Of a stretch of 24,958 bases of DNA, positions 14,008 through 22,540 are shown in pieces (the first letter of the stretch is position 1; every line of letters starts with the position of its first letter). The notes below the pieces were generated by a model, which was not told where the DNA came from, did no database searches, and worked only from the letters and a program-made list of their open reading frames with translations. Both the position numbers and the translations under genes were made by a program. The stretch is from Planctomycetota bacterium (GTDB taxonomy: Bacteria > Planctomycetota > Planctomycetia > Pirellulales > Pirellulaceae), in contig JAPLNJ010000378.1 in assembly GCA_026692885.1 (NCBI GenBank), forward strand, positions 1 through 24,958, given 5' to 3'.

Positions 14008-17000
14008 TTAACGGGCTGACGCCCCCCGCTCGCCAATCCGGCGAGTGTTGAATCGCCGCTGGTATTCCTCGGTCTTCGGCGTCTTTGGGTAATGCTCGTC
14101 CGGCCGGTAGGGATACCCGCTCATCCCGTGGAACGGCAGCGGCTCCACGCTGTCGGGATGGGCCGTGCAGAGGTCCATGTCCTTGCAGTAACTGTCGGTC
14201 TTTAGCAGGAACGTCCGCTGACACCCCTCGGGCACAGGCCCGAACGCGTCCGCGGCGAAACGCAGGGTGACTTCCTCGCCGTGCCCCATGATCACGTAGC
14301 AGTCATCCGCCTCCTGCAGCAACTCGGCGACCTCGCCGTAGCGCGTGTAATCTCCCGACATGAGCTTCCACCCCACAGTATGGTCCAAGTTGTCGTAGTC
14401 GGCCAAATTGGGACGGCGGCCATCGGGCGTGTACTCGCGGGGATAGCCCCGGAAGTGCAAGTCGGCGCTGTGCGGGCCTGCTTCGTGGACTGTCAGTGGA
14501 CCTGCCTGCACGTGCTCCGCCAGGAATATACAGTCCCAATACAGGTCCATATTGCTGGAAATCCGTAAACGCTGGTCTTCCGGCCGCAGCTTCCCGGTAA
14601 CGTCGAGCGTCATCATGTGGTTGATGCCGGCCGGGTAACCGACTTCGTGGAACAGCTCCACCCACTGGCCGTCACGCAGCACCTGGACCGAAGGCGCTCG
14701 GGTCCGCAGCCCTGCTTGGTGTGCAGCGTAGTTGGTCGACGAGTAGCCGTATTCGACCCAGCCGTACAAGAACAGGATCAGCCGACTGTCGGACCGGAGG
14801 TTTCGCAGCCGGTCGCCGAAATCCAGGTCCACGAAGTGCTCGTCGGCCAGACCCAGGAAACGCCGATCGGGCGCTGTGGCTCCAGCGCAAAGACGGTCGA
14901 TCCGACGCAACTGTTCGGTCACATCCTCGCCTTTGTGGTTCACGGCGCGGATCGGTTCGATGTGGTCTCGGATGCAGAACACCTCGAACGGTGGCGGCGA
15001 TACACTGACGGCCATCATTTCCTGCGGATACACCGCGGTGCCCTCTGGATGATCGACCGCGATCAGTTTGGCTTCATCCAGGTACGTGACCTCCTCCAAA
15101 GGCGTCAGGCACCGCAGCACATATTCGCCGTCGCGCGGGCGGAGTTGCGGAATCCGCAGGTATTCGGTGGGATCAGGCGGTGTGTACTTGCCCGGTGCGA
15201 TCCAGAATCCTAATCCCCCTACGCCGCCGAAGTCGGCCACGAAATCGAAATGCGTACCGTCCCAAGCGAATAGGTAGGGACAGGACGAACTCTTCCGCTC
15301 CTCCTCGCGAACCGTCTTGACGGTATCGGCCGGCAGCTCGATTTCCGCCTGCAAAACCCCATCCGGCCAGAGAATCCGCAGCCAGTCGACTTTCACGTTC
15401 TCGCCCAATCCGGCATGGATCCGCAAGGGGGCCATGGCGACCGGGCCGGCGTTTCCACCCACGACGAATTGCTGGAGCACAGCCCCGGTCTTGATCTCCA
15501 CCCGGGCGCCGATCGCGGAACTATTGGAGCGCGTCTTGCTGCCTTGTTCCGCGGTGCCGCGCAGGTCCAGTTCGATCCAGTGTCCGGCGGGCGTGGCATT
15601 CTCGATCAGCAGGGGCTTCTCGCCGCTGGGGGCCAGCAAGATGTCGCATTTGCCATCGCCGGTGAAATCCGCCGCCACACAACTCGCATCACCCTTGAAC
15701 TGAATCGCATTCAGCAGGTTGCCGGGATCCGTTTCGTTCGCATTGCGGAAGCCCTCCCGCGGCCAGTCGTTGAGAAGCAGCACGGGGCCGCGATCCCCGG
15801 TCTGCCGATGAGCATCCGCGATGATAATGTCCAGGTCGCCGTCGTTGTCAATGTCGACGAATTGGCCGCCCGTGCCGCGGAGCCGACCGTGCTGAGTGGC
15901 GAATTCTTTGTCCTCCTCGAACCGGAACGAACCGCGATTCACGTACAAACGGACGCCCTGCTCGGTAAACACCAGCAGATCCCGGTGGCCGTCTTTATTG
16001 AAATCGCCGGACACGGCGCTGATCACATGCTGGGCGTCGCAACCGGTGACTGCGGCGTCCAGCCGATGAAAGCCGCCGACCCGATCGTTGACCCAGGCGA
16101 TCGGCTGGCCCTCGCCGACGGGGAAGATCATCAGGTCCAAATCCCGGTCGTTGTCGAAATCGTCGCACACGACCGCCGCCACCGGCTTACCGCCCCAAAC
16201 CAGGCCCAACTCCTCGACCGCGTCCAAGAACGTCCCATCGCGGTTGTTGAGGTACAGGCTGTTCTTCCCCGCCTCGGCCGCGCCGGACAGGGGGACTTGG
16301 CCCTGGCTGAGCCGGAAGGCCAGGAAATCGAGATCGCCATCGCTGTCGATATCGACCAGCCGAGCCAAGTGAGTCAGTCCGGCGTCACTCGCGAACGGCG
16401 TATTCGCGAGGGATTCGAAGTGGCCTTTGCCGTCGTTGCGGAACGCCCTGTCTCCGCCGACACGTCCGAGCCACAGATCGAGATGGCCGTCGTTATCGAA
16501 GTCGCCGAAACACGGTGAAACGCCCTGATCCGCGAGCGTCGGCCCTGGCGAAAAGCGGCCGGTGCCATCATTCAGCCAAATCGTCGTCGCCCCCTTTTCG
16601 CCCAAACCCGTCAAGCACACGTCCAGATCCCCGTCGCCATCGACATCCCCGACGGCCATGCCGGGGACGGTGACCTTACCTCCGGCCCAATCCCAAACCT
16701 GCGCTGTCGCAGCAAAGACTTTGGGTTCCGGGGAGAAGAGGACCCGAGCCACCGGTTTCGTCGCCGACCTGGGTACGGGCAGATTATCGACCCCCAACAC
16801 CCGGTAGTACTTGCCGGACGCGCCGTAGGCATCTCCCACGAGGAAGTGCTTGCCAGCCAGTTCGGCCGCACTCAATTTCTTGAACCGCTCAAACAGCGTC
16901 TTGGCTTGATCGACTTTCCCCGATCGCTGGTACTGCAAGGCCAGGCGGTACAGGGCGGAGACAAAGCCGGGATCGAGGGCCGCTACCTTCTCCAGCATCC

Positions 17001-17625
17001 GCAGGCCTTCGTCGTTGCGGTTCACACGCAGCAACGCGTCGGCCAGTCGGTAGACGACGTAGGGATCCTGGCTGTCGCGGTCGTACACCGCCTGATAGTA
17101 TTCCAAGGCTTTCGCGTCGTCGCCCCGGTGTTGGAAGTAGATACCTAGCGCGAACTTGGCGGACACGTGGTTTGGATCGACTGTCAGCACCGCCTCCAAT
17201 GTCTCGCGGGCTGCGTCCGAAGTCGATCGTCCCCCGTCACCTGCTTTTGACTTGCTCTCGCCTTCCATGTTGAGATAGGCCAGACCGAGGTTAAACCTCG
17301 CGGCCTGCCAGTCAGGAAAAGCCGCGAGCACCTTCTCGAAAGCGGCGGCTGCTTCCACGTAGTCGTATTGCTCCATCAAGCCAGCGCCTCGATTGAACTC
17401 AGCCAATTGTCTGACCACCGATTCTGCCGACGCGCTGGCCAGGCTATCATCGGCGTGTTCCGACTTGGCGGATGCCGACTCCGGCTGCTGCTGCGGCTTG
17501 CTGGCCGGGCGACTCGGACAGCCAGCCAGTACCACTACCAGCCCGCTTATCAGGGCCCTCGCCGCGCCTGCACTCAGCCAGTCCGCCAGTCGTTCTGTGC
17601 CTGCCAATGTTTGAGTCCGAAACAT
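14008..17625 (-). CDS. Giant lipoprotein: TPR, FG-GAP/VCBS beta-propeller, UnbV/ASPIC and a C-terminal domain
   Basis: A 1205-aa putative envelope lipoprotein. The N-terminus has a lipobox-like LVVVLAGC with Cys36 preceded by a hydrophobic stretch. TPRs follow (about 75-285; for example YDYVEAAAAFEKVLAAFPDWQAARFNLGLAY). Seven FG-GAP/VCBS calcium-loop motifs lie at about 325-665: VDGDGDLD, FDNDGHLD, IDSDGDLD, FDNDRDLD, FNKDGHRD, IDNDGDLD and FTGDGKCD. An UnbV/ASPIC-like segment follows (about 700-765; IGARVEIKTG and LRILWPDG). The last 400 residues are an unassigned domain (begins CPYLFAWDGTHFDF). The ATG at 17625 is chosen because AAGGGA precedes it by six bases and the signal then starts cleanly. 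Such CRTAC1-like proteins are typical of planctomycetes. Ligand or role unknown; a surface or periplasmic location is inferred. Confidence 0.85.
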   Translation of the reverse strand: MFRTQTLAGTERLADWLSAGAARALISGLVVVLAGCPSRPASKPQQQPESASAKSEHADDSLASASAESVVRQLAEFNRGAGLMEQYDYVEAAAAFEKVLAAFPDWQAARFNLGLAYLNMEGESKSKAGDGGRSTSDAARETLEAVLTVDPNHVSAKFALGIYFQHRGDDAKALEYYQAVYDRDSQDPYVVYRLADALLRVNRNDEGLRMLEKVAALDPGFVSALYRLALQYQRSGKVDQAKTLFERFKKLSAAELAGKHFLVGDAYGASGKYYRVLGVDNLPVPRSATKPVARVLFSPEPKVFAATAQVWDWAGGKVTVPGMAVGDVDGDGDLDVCLTGLGEKGATTIWLNDGTGRFSPGPTLADQGVSPCFGDFDNDGHLDLWLGRVGGDRAFRNDGKGHFESLANTPFASDAGLTHLARLVDIDSDGDLDFLAFRLSQGQVPLSGAAEAGKNSLYLNNRDGTFLDAVEELGLVWGGKPVAAVVCDDFDNDRDLDLMIFPVGEGQPIAWVNDRVGGFHRLDAAVTGCDAQHVISAVSGDFNKDGHRDLLVFTEQGVRLYVNRGSFRFEEDKEFATQHGRLRGTGGQFVDIDNDGDLDIIIADAHRQTGDRGPVLLLNDWPREGFRNANETDPGNLLNAIQFKGDASCVAADFTGDGKCDILLAPSGEKPLLIENATPAGHWIELDLRGTAEQGSKTRSNSSAIGARVEIKTGAVLQQFVVGGNAGPVAMAPLRIHAGLGENVKVDWLRILWPDGVLQAEIELPADTVKTVREEERKSSSCPYLFAWDGTHFDFVADFGGVGGLGFWIAPGKYTPPDPTEYLRIPQLRPRDGEYVLRCLTPLEEVTYLDEAKLIAVDHPEGTAVYPQEMMAVSVSPPPFEVFCIRDHIEPIRAVNHKGEDVTEQLRRIDRLCAGATAPDRRFLGLADEHFVDLDFGDRLRNLRSDSRLILFLYGWVEYGYSSTNYAAHQAGLRTRAPSVQVLRDGQWVELFHEVGYPAGINHMMTLDVTGKLRPEDQRLRISSNMDLYWDCIFLAEHVQAGPLTVHEAGPHSADLHFRGYPREYTPDGRRPNLADYDNLDHTVGWKLMSGDYTRYGEVAELLQEADDCYVIMGHGEEVTLRFAADAFGPVPEGCQRTFLLKTDSYCKDMDLCTAHPDSVEPLPFHGMSGYPYRPDEHYPKTPKTEEYQRRFNTRRIGERGASAR

Positions 17626-17689
17626 AGCGATCCCTTGTGTCTTGGAAAAACGAGGTACGAGCGCAGCAGATTTGCGCACCGATCACCGA

Positions 17690-20600
17690 TTACCGACCTC
17701 CGCCTCTCCCGCCACCGAAGCCTCCGCCGCCCCCCGTGCCTCGCCCTCCGCCTCCACTGCCGCCAGTACCTCCACCACCGCGCCGCCCAGATCCCTGCTG
17801 CCCGGCACCACCCCTTTGTCCGCCGGGGAATGGCTGCGCAGCAGAGGTCCCGGATGTCTGGCCGAGGATTTTGGCCAACGCTGCGCGGACGCTGTCTGGA
17901 TTCATACTGCCGTTCAAGGTCACGACCCGCACGTCCGTGGTCGGAATGGCCGCTTCGTCCAGCGACTCGATCATGCTTGTGACGTTGTCCATCAGGTTCT
18001 GGCCTTCGGTCGACACGATCAGCGAATTGGAGACTTCGTCCACGCCGATGGAGAGTTTGCCCTTGAAAGTCACCTGGGTGCGTCGCTCGCTTTCGCCACC
18101 ACTGGTTTCGCCGAAGATATAGGTGTTCTGGTTCTGCGGCCGCCGATTGTTGGTGTCGCCCTGCAGTGCCTTGTCGTTGGAACTGAGCAGGTCACGGTAG
18201 ACTTCCTTGACGGTTTCTGCCACGGTCTGTGCCTTGGAGTAGCGGATCGGAACCACGACCGTCATGCGCGCCGACTCGGAGGTCTTCGGCGGCGAGACGT
18301 CCCATAGGACAAGCAACTCCTCCACGTTTCTCAACTGCTCGGCCGTCGCGCCGACGACCAGCAGCGTGTTCGTGTCGTAGTCGTCGATGAACTTCATCTG
18401 CCGCCGCTTGGACAGGCGATTTGACGCTTTCTTCTGGTCCGCAGGGGGCGGTTCGAAGAAATAGGAGCGACGCGACGTACTCTTCTCTTCCTTCTTCCCC
18501 TCTCGGAAGTAGTCTTCCAAATTCAGTTTCACCCAATAGGCCGACGCGTATCGGAGCTTGAACTGCTTGTAATCCTTGCGCGATGGGGCCACTTGGCTGA
18601 TCAAGTCTTCCAAGGCGTCGAGCGCTTCGGTGTCCTGCGACGAAATCACCAACCGGCCGTCCTCTCCGACCGAAATATGGACCGGAGGCGCCTCCGGGGA
18701 TTCAATAGGTGGATTTCCTTGATTCGGAGGAAGCTTGTTTGGCTGGGCCTGGGATCCCTCGCCGTCAGCGGTTGACCCTGGACGGGGTAATGGAGCCGGA
18801 GTCGCTGGTGCAGCCGGACGGGATCCCAAACTGTCAGTACCACCCGTTTGAAGCTGCGCGAACCGGAAGAGCAGGCGAGCCGGGCCTTCCGCCCGCCGAT
18901 CCTTCGTTGTAGGCTGGGGCTCGACCGGCTTTTCCTGACTTGGAACTGCGGCTCCGCCCGGACCTGGACCTGTGGCGGGCGGCAACACGAGCTTATTTGG
19001 TGCCAGCGACGGCCAAACGCGACGGATGCGTTCCAGCAATTGCTGGGTCGTTTCACCCGGCTCCAGGTCGAGCACCCGTACACGCTCAGGATTTCCGCCG
19101 GGACCGAAGATCTCGCCCAACTTGGTCAACAGGTTTTTGACCTCCGTCATCTCAACTTCATTGGCCCATAGCAACAGTCGATTGTTCTCGACGTCGGCCT
19201 CCACCCGAAACTTATCCTGGTCGGCTTCCTCTGCTTGACGGCGATCCGAACCGCCCCAAGGATTCCACCCCCAGCCAGACGATCGCGACCGGTCTTCCTT
19301 GGGTTCCTCTGTGCCCATCATGAACGTGATCGAGCCCGCGACGTAATCCGCGGCCAAGCGATGTAACTTGACGACTTCAAAGCGGCGGCTACTCCCGTCC
19401 AGCTTCTGTACCAGCGTGCGGATCGTCACATGGTCTGCCAGCGACGCGTAGGCAATGATCGATTTGTGTTTCTTATCCACCTGTAGGCTTGTGGTGGGAT
19501 CCAGATCGCCGGTGTCCTGCAAGGTCTTGACCAGCGTTTCCGGATCCAGCGTCGCCAGGCGGTAGACTTGCATGCGGTTCACATTGGCCAGGAATGCCCG
19601 ATCCTGATCGGCCGGCACGTCGATTGTCTCGATCGCCTTGGCAATCACGGCCAACTTGTCCGGTGACGCCTGTGCCAGGATGCTGTTACGCCGAATGTTG
19701 ATCACCAAGTGCACGTCCATTTTCTGTGGCATGAATCCGGGCATTCCACCGGGGCCACCGCCGCCTTGCTGCTGTTGCCGCATCTCGATCATCCGCTGGA
19801 TCATCTGCATCGGATCCGGATTGGCTTGTCCCGGCGTCCCCGGTTTCCGCGATTCCAGGCCCAAGAGACCAATCAACTGTTCTTTTACGTCGTCGGCGCG
19901 GGAGTGTTTGAGCACGAATTCCCGGACGAGGCGTTCCTCGCCTTTGGACGACTGCTCCTGCTGCAGTACGGCATAGATTCCGCGCAGATTGATGACGGAG
20001 TCCATCGCTTCCACCCGGTTGGTGGTCTTCAGCGCGGTGAGTTGACCATTGGCACTGATCAGCGGCTTGAGCTCCGTGACCGCGTTTTCCGCAACCAGCC
20101 AGCTCAACGGGAAAGAAACCTTCACGAACTCGTACGGCATGCGCTGGGCCAGGTCCTCCGGCTCGACGCGGGGAACCAGCGCGGCGTTAATCTTGTCCGT
20201 CTTCATCACCGACAGGAGGTCATCCTGGAACAGCAGGGTGAAGCCACGGGCGAGCAAGTGCCGGTTGATCAAGTCCCGCGATTCCTCGACGGTGTAGCCT
20301 CTCTGGGTGGTTAGGTTTAGGTAGTCCGCGGGTAACTCCTGCCAGTCGAGGCTCAGTCCGGAGACATCGGCGAGCCATTGGAGTACATCGGGCCAAGGCT
20401 GACCGCGGAAGTCAAAGCGGATCCTACCGTCAGGTCCTGGCCGGAGCTTCAATTCTTCGGGGCGAGGCGGATCCGTGGGCTTGGTCGACCGCTTGGTTAC
20501 GGCCAACTCGTCGGGTTTGGCGTCTGGTTTGGCATCGGGTTTGGCGTCTGGTTTGGCATCGGGTTTCTTGTCCCCGCCCACGTCTGGCTTGGTCTCCGAC

Positions 20601-20779
20601 TTGCCTTCCGGAGGCTTTTCGCTCGACGCACCAGATTGAGGTGTCTCGGCGGCGCGTGATTCACCTCCGCTCGTGTCGCCGAAAGTACGCGAACCACGGA
20701 AATGCCGCTGGGCCGACGCGGAGTGCGACAGGGCCAGCAGGAGCAGTGACGCGAACAACAGGACTTGTGTAGAACGCAT
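17690..20779 (-). CDS. GspD-like protein with several secretin N-domains and no visible pore domain
   Basis: A 1029-aa secreted protein. The signal peptide is residues 1-23 (cleavage ASA-QR), so I choose the ATG at 20779; the frame extends to 20830 with a further 17 residues. A Lys/Pro/Asp repeat linker covers about 71-90. A likely N0-type domain (about 118-200) is followed by at least four N1/KH-like secretin domains (about 285-390, 403-465, 467-560, 840-945) and probably one more near 736-828; a representative strand-helix unit is FEVVKLHRLAADYVAG. Low-complexity Pro/Gln segments separate them. The end is a Gly-rich tail (about 990-1029), not the secretin beta-barrel, whose usual motifs I do not see. 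It would sit in the periplasm next to the GspL/GspM proteins encoded upstream. Confidence 0.8.
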   Translation of the reverse strand: MRSTQVLLFASLLLLALSHSASAQRHFRGSRTFGDTSGGESRAAETPQSGASSEKPPEGKSETKPDVGGDKKPDAKPDAKPDAKPDAKPDELAVTKRSTKPTDPPRPEELKLRPGPDGRIRFDFRGQPWPDVLQWLADVSGLSLDWQELPADYLNLTTQRGYTVEESRDLINRHLLARGFTLLFQDDLLSVMKTDKINAALVPRVEPEDLAQRMPYEFVKVSFPLSWLVAENAVTELKPLISANGQLTALKTTNRVEAMDSVINLRGIYAVLQQEQSSKGEERLVREFVLKHSRADDVKEQLIGLLGLESRKPGTPGQANPDPMQMIQRMIEMRQQQQGGGGPGGMPGFMPQKMDVHLVINIRRNSILAQASPDKLAVIAKAIETIDVPADQDRAFLANVNRMQVYRLATLDPETLVKTLQDTGDLDPTTSLQVDKKHKSIIAYASLADHVTIRTLVQKLDGSSRRFEVVKLHRLAADYVAGSITFMMGTEEPKEDRSRSSGWGWNPWGGSDRRQAEEADQDKFRVEADVENNRLLLWANEVEMTEVKNLLTKLGEIFGPGGNPERVRVLDLEPGETTQQLLERIRRVWPSLAPNKLVLPPATGPGPGGAAVPSQEKPVEPQPTTKDRRAEGPARLLFRFAQLQTGGTDSLGSRPAAPATPAPLPRPGSTADGEGSQAQPNKLPPNQGNPPIESPEAPPVHISVGEDGRLVISSQDTEALDALEDLISQVAPSRKDYKQFKLRYASAYWVKLNLEDYFREGKKEEKSTSRRSYFFEPPPADQKKASNRLSKRRQMKFIDDYDTNTLLVVGATAEQLRNVEELLVLWDVSPPKTSESARMTVVVPIRYSKAQTVAETVKEVYRDLLSSNDKALQGDTNNRRPQNQNTYIFGETSGGESERRTQVTFKGKLSIGVDEVSNSLIVSTEGQNLMDNVTSMIESLDEAAIPTTDVRVVTLNGSMNPDSVRAALAKILGQTSGTSAAQPFPGGQRGGAGQQGSGRRGGGGTGGSGGGGRGTGGGGGFGGGRGGGR
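20511..20566. repeat. 24-bp tandem repeat encoding Lys-Pro-Asp-Ala
   Basis: The 24-base unit at 20511-20534 is repeated exactly at 20535-20558 and continues for eight more bases. Each unit is two related 12-mers differing at two positions. On the minus strand it encodes KPDA repeats in the linker after the signal peptide of the GspD-like protein. Copy number may vary between strains. Confidence 0.75.
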
Positions 20780-20944
20780 GGTCGATACCACCGTACCTTG
20801 GGATTTACGTGCACCAGACGACTGATTCATTATGGCACGAGGTCTTGGAACCGCAACACAGGGACGGCAACGAAGGCGGCTGAAAGAGAGTCGCCGGTTT
20901 ACCGCGGGACTGGGCCGCGCAAAATCAGGCGGACATCATGGTCA

Positions 20945-21042
20945 GGGGGCGGGTGTGCGAATTTCAGTCTTTGCGGCTAGGGACTTTTCCGCGGGCATGG
21001 ACTTGAGGCCGCAAGAAACTGAAATTCGTACACCCGCCCCCC
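20945..21042. repeat. Long inverted repeat between the GspM-like and GspD-like genes
   Basis: Arms 20945-20967 and 21019-21041 pair over 23 bases with one mismatch (core GCGAATTTCAG and CTGAAATTCG), and the pairing continues inward with CTTTGCGGC (20969-20977) against GCCGCAAG (21008-21015). The total span is 98 bp with about 30 bases of loop. It fills most of the gap between the two genes on the same strand, so it would be transcribed if they form one operon. Confidence 0.78.
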
Positions 21043-21082
21043 GTCTTCTCGCGACGCAAAAACGGGATAAACGCCCGTTCGT

Positions 21083-22540
21083 CTAGCTCCGTTCGCGGCC
21101 CGCGGCATCGGCCGGTGGGAGTGAAGGTTCCGCACCTGGTCCGTCCGGTTGCGGCTCACCGCTGTCACTGGCTGGCGGTGCATCCTGCTCGCTCATCCCG
21201 TCCAGATTCAGCGGGTCGCCGTTGCCCGCGTTCTCATGTCCAGGCGATTCCTTGTCGCCAGTCCCCTCCGGACTCTTCGGAGCGCCGCCGGGAGCATCAC
21301 CGGGTTTTGCCGGGCCTTCCAGAGCGGTCGCTTTCGCGCTCGCCGCCCGGCTTGCCTCGGCCGCTGCCAGCCAGCCACCGGACAGGTTCTGCCCCAGGCC
21401 CACCGACCAACGCATCTTGAGCGACTGCGATTCCACTTGCACGGTCTTGTCCAGAATCTGGCTGACGGTCAACGTCACGTCACCCACCGTGAACTCTCCG
21501 CCCTCGAAGACCTTCAGCAGTCGCTTCTCGTTGCGCAGGTTGATCCAAGCCTGCCGCCGGTCATCGACTTGGGTGATGGCCGTGACGTAGGCGGACTGCC
21601 CCTGAGCGAAATCGGTTGCCTTGGCATCACGGATGGCCAAGGGGTCTTCCACTTCGATCTTGAACGACTTGGTGGTTGACTTGGGCGGGAGGCCGTCATC
21701 GGTAATCTTCAAGGTCAGCTCGTAGGTTCCGATCTCTTTGGGGGTCCACTGCAACTCGCCGGCCTTGGGATCCAGGGTGGCTTCCGGCAGGTTCGAGGCT
21801 TCCAGACTAAAAGTCACCACATCCCATTTGTCCGGGTCCTGGGATTTGAAGCGGAAAGAGAAGGGTCTTTGCAGGTACGCCTTGGGCAACTCCTTGGACG
21901 CAAATTCTGGTTCGCGGTTGGCCGGTCCGCTCAGATTCCGCGATGTGATACGTTCCATGTAGGTCGCCAAGTCGTCCTGTTTGAGGCGATCGCCGGGATT
22001 CTGGCTCAGTTCCTTTTCCCGCGTCGCTGTCGGCAACGACATGGCTTCCACGGCAAGGGTCAAGTCAAGTCGCCGCGAGTCGGTAATCCGTCTGAGATGC
22101 AGGCGTTTGATACGGTGCAGATAGTCCACGGAGTAGAACTTATGGAGGAACCGCACCAATTGCCGCAGGTCGCCTCGTCCGCTCACGTTGAAGGCGAACT
22201 CGTGATTCGTGCCTTCCTTGCCCTTCGAGGTCACGGCGTTGACGTTGGCGTCATCCAAATCGACCTCGGTCACGCTTTGCAGCAGCCACGTTTGATAGAG
22301 CGTACCGGCAGCCTGCACGTCACTGGGTAAGGCATGCTGTTCGTAAACCTGCATCCGGTCTGTGATCGGCTGGCCGAGCCGCAGTTTCCTTTCCTTCTGG
22401 GAAATCTCCTTCTGCAAGCCGACTTCGCGCTGGCGGCGTCCGTCGAGCATCGACCGCACGCCACGAACCACAAAGGCACCGACGATCAATACCAACAAGG
22501 CCCCGCACGCCACAGCTAACGTTCGTTCACGACTACTCAT
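21083..22540 (-). CDS. GspM/PilO-like protein fused to Ig-like and PilP/GspC-like domains
   Basis: A 485-aa inner-membrane protein. One span at about residues 8-25 is followed by a short coiled coil (about 35-65) and a PilO/GspM-like ferredoxin fold (about 80-170; FAFNVSGRGDLRQLVRFLHKFYS). Residues about 222-297 look like a cadherin/He_PIG Ig-like domain (LDPKAGELQWTPKEIGTYEL, KITDDGLP). Residues about 315-385 resemble the small beta domain of PilP/GspC (AYVTAITQVDDRRQAWI, FTVGDVTLTVSQILDKTVQV). The last 85 residues are Gly/Pro/Glu-rich. The ATG at 22540 overlaps the upstream stop by eight bases and has GAGGAGGT about nine bases before it, so the pair is coupled. The upper domains are my reading of pattern, not searched. 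Confidence 0.8.
   Translation of the reverse strand: MSSRERTLAVACGALLVLIVGAFVVRGVRSMLDGRRQREVGLQKEISQKERKLRLGQPITDRMQVYEQHALPSDVQAAGTLYQTWLLQSVTEVDLDDANVNAVTSKGKEGTNHEFAFNVSGRGDLRQLVRFLHKFYSVDYLHRIKRLHLRRITDSRRLDLTLAVEAMSLPTATREKELSQNPGDRLKQDDLATYMERITSRNLSGPANREPEFASKELPKAYLQRPFSFRFKSQDPDKWDVVTFSLEASNLPEATLDPKAGELQWTPKEIGTYELTLKITDDGLPPKSTTKSFKIEVEDPLAIRDAKATDFAQGQSAYVTAITQVDDRRQAWINLRNEKRLLKVFEGGEFTVGDVTLTVSQILDKTVQVESQSLKMRWSVGLGQNLSGGWLAAAEASRAASAKATALEGPAKPGDAPGGAPKSPEGTGDKESPGHENAGNGDPLNLDGMSEQDAPPASDSGEPQPDGPGAEPSLPPADAAGRERS

Noticed and set aside
15415..16518. Long plus-strand open frame (367 codons)
   Set aside because: It lies opposite the FG-GAP repeats; its composition mirrors the Asp/Gly-rich codons of the minus-strand gene, and the minus-strand protein has clear domain motifs.
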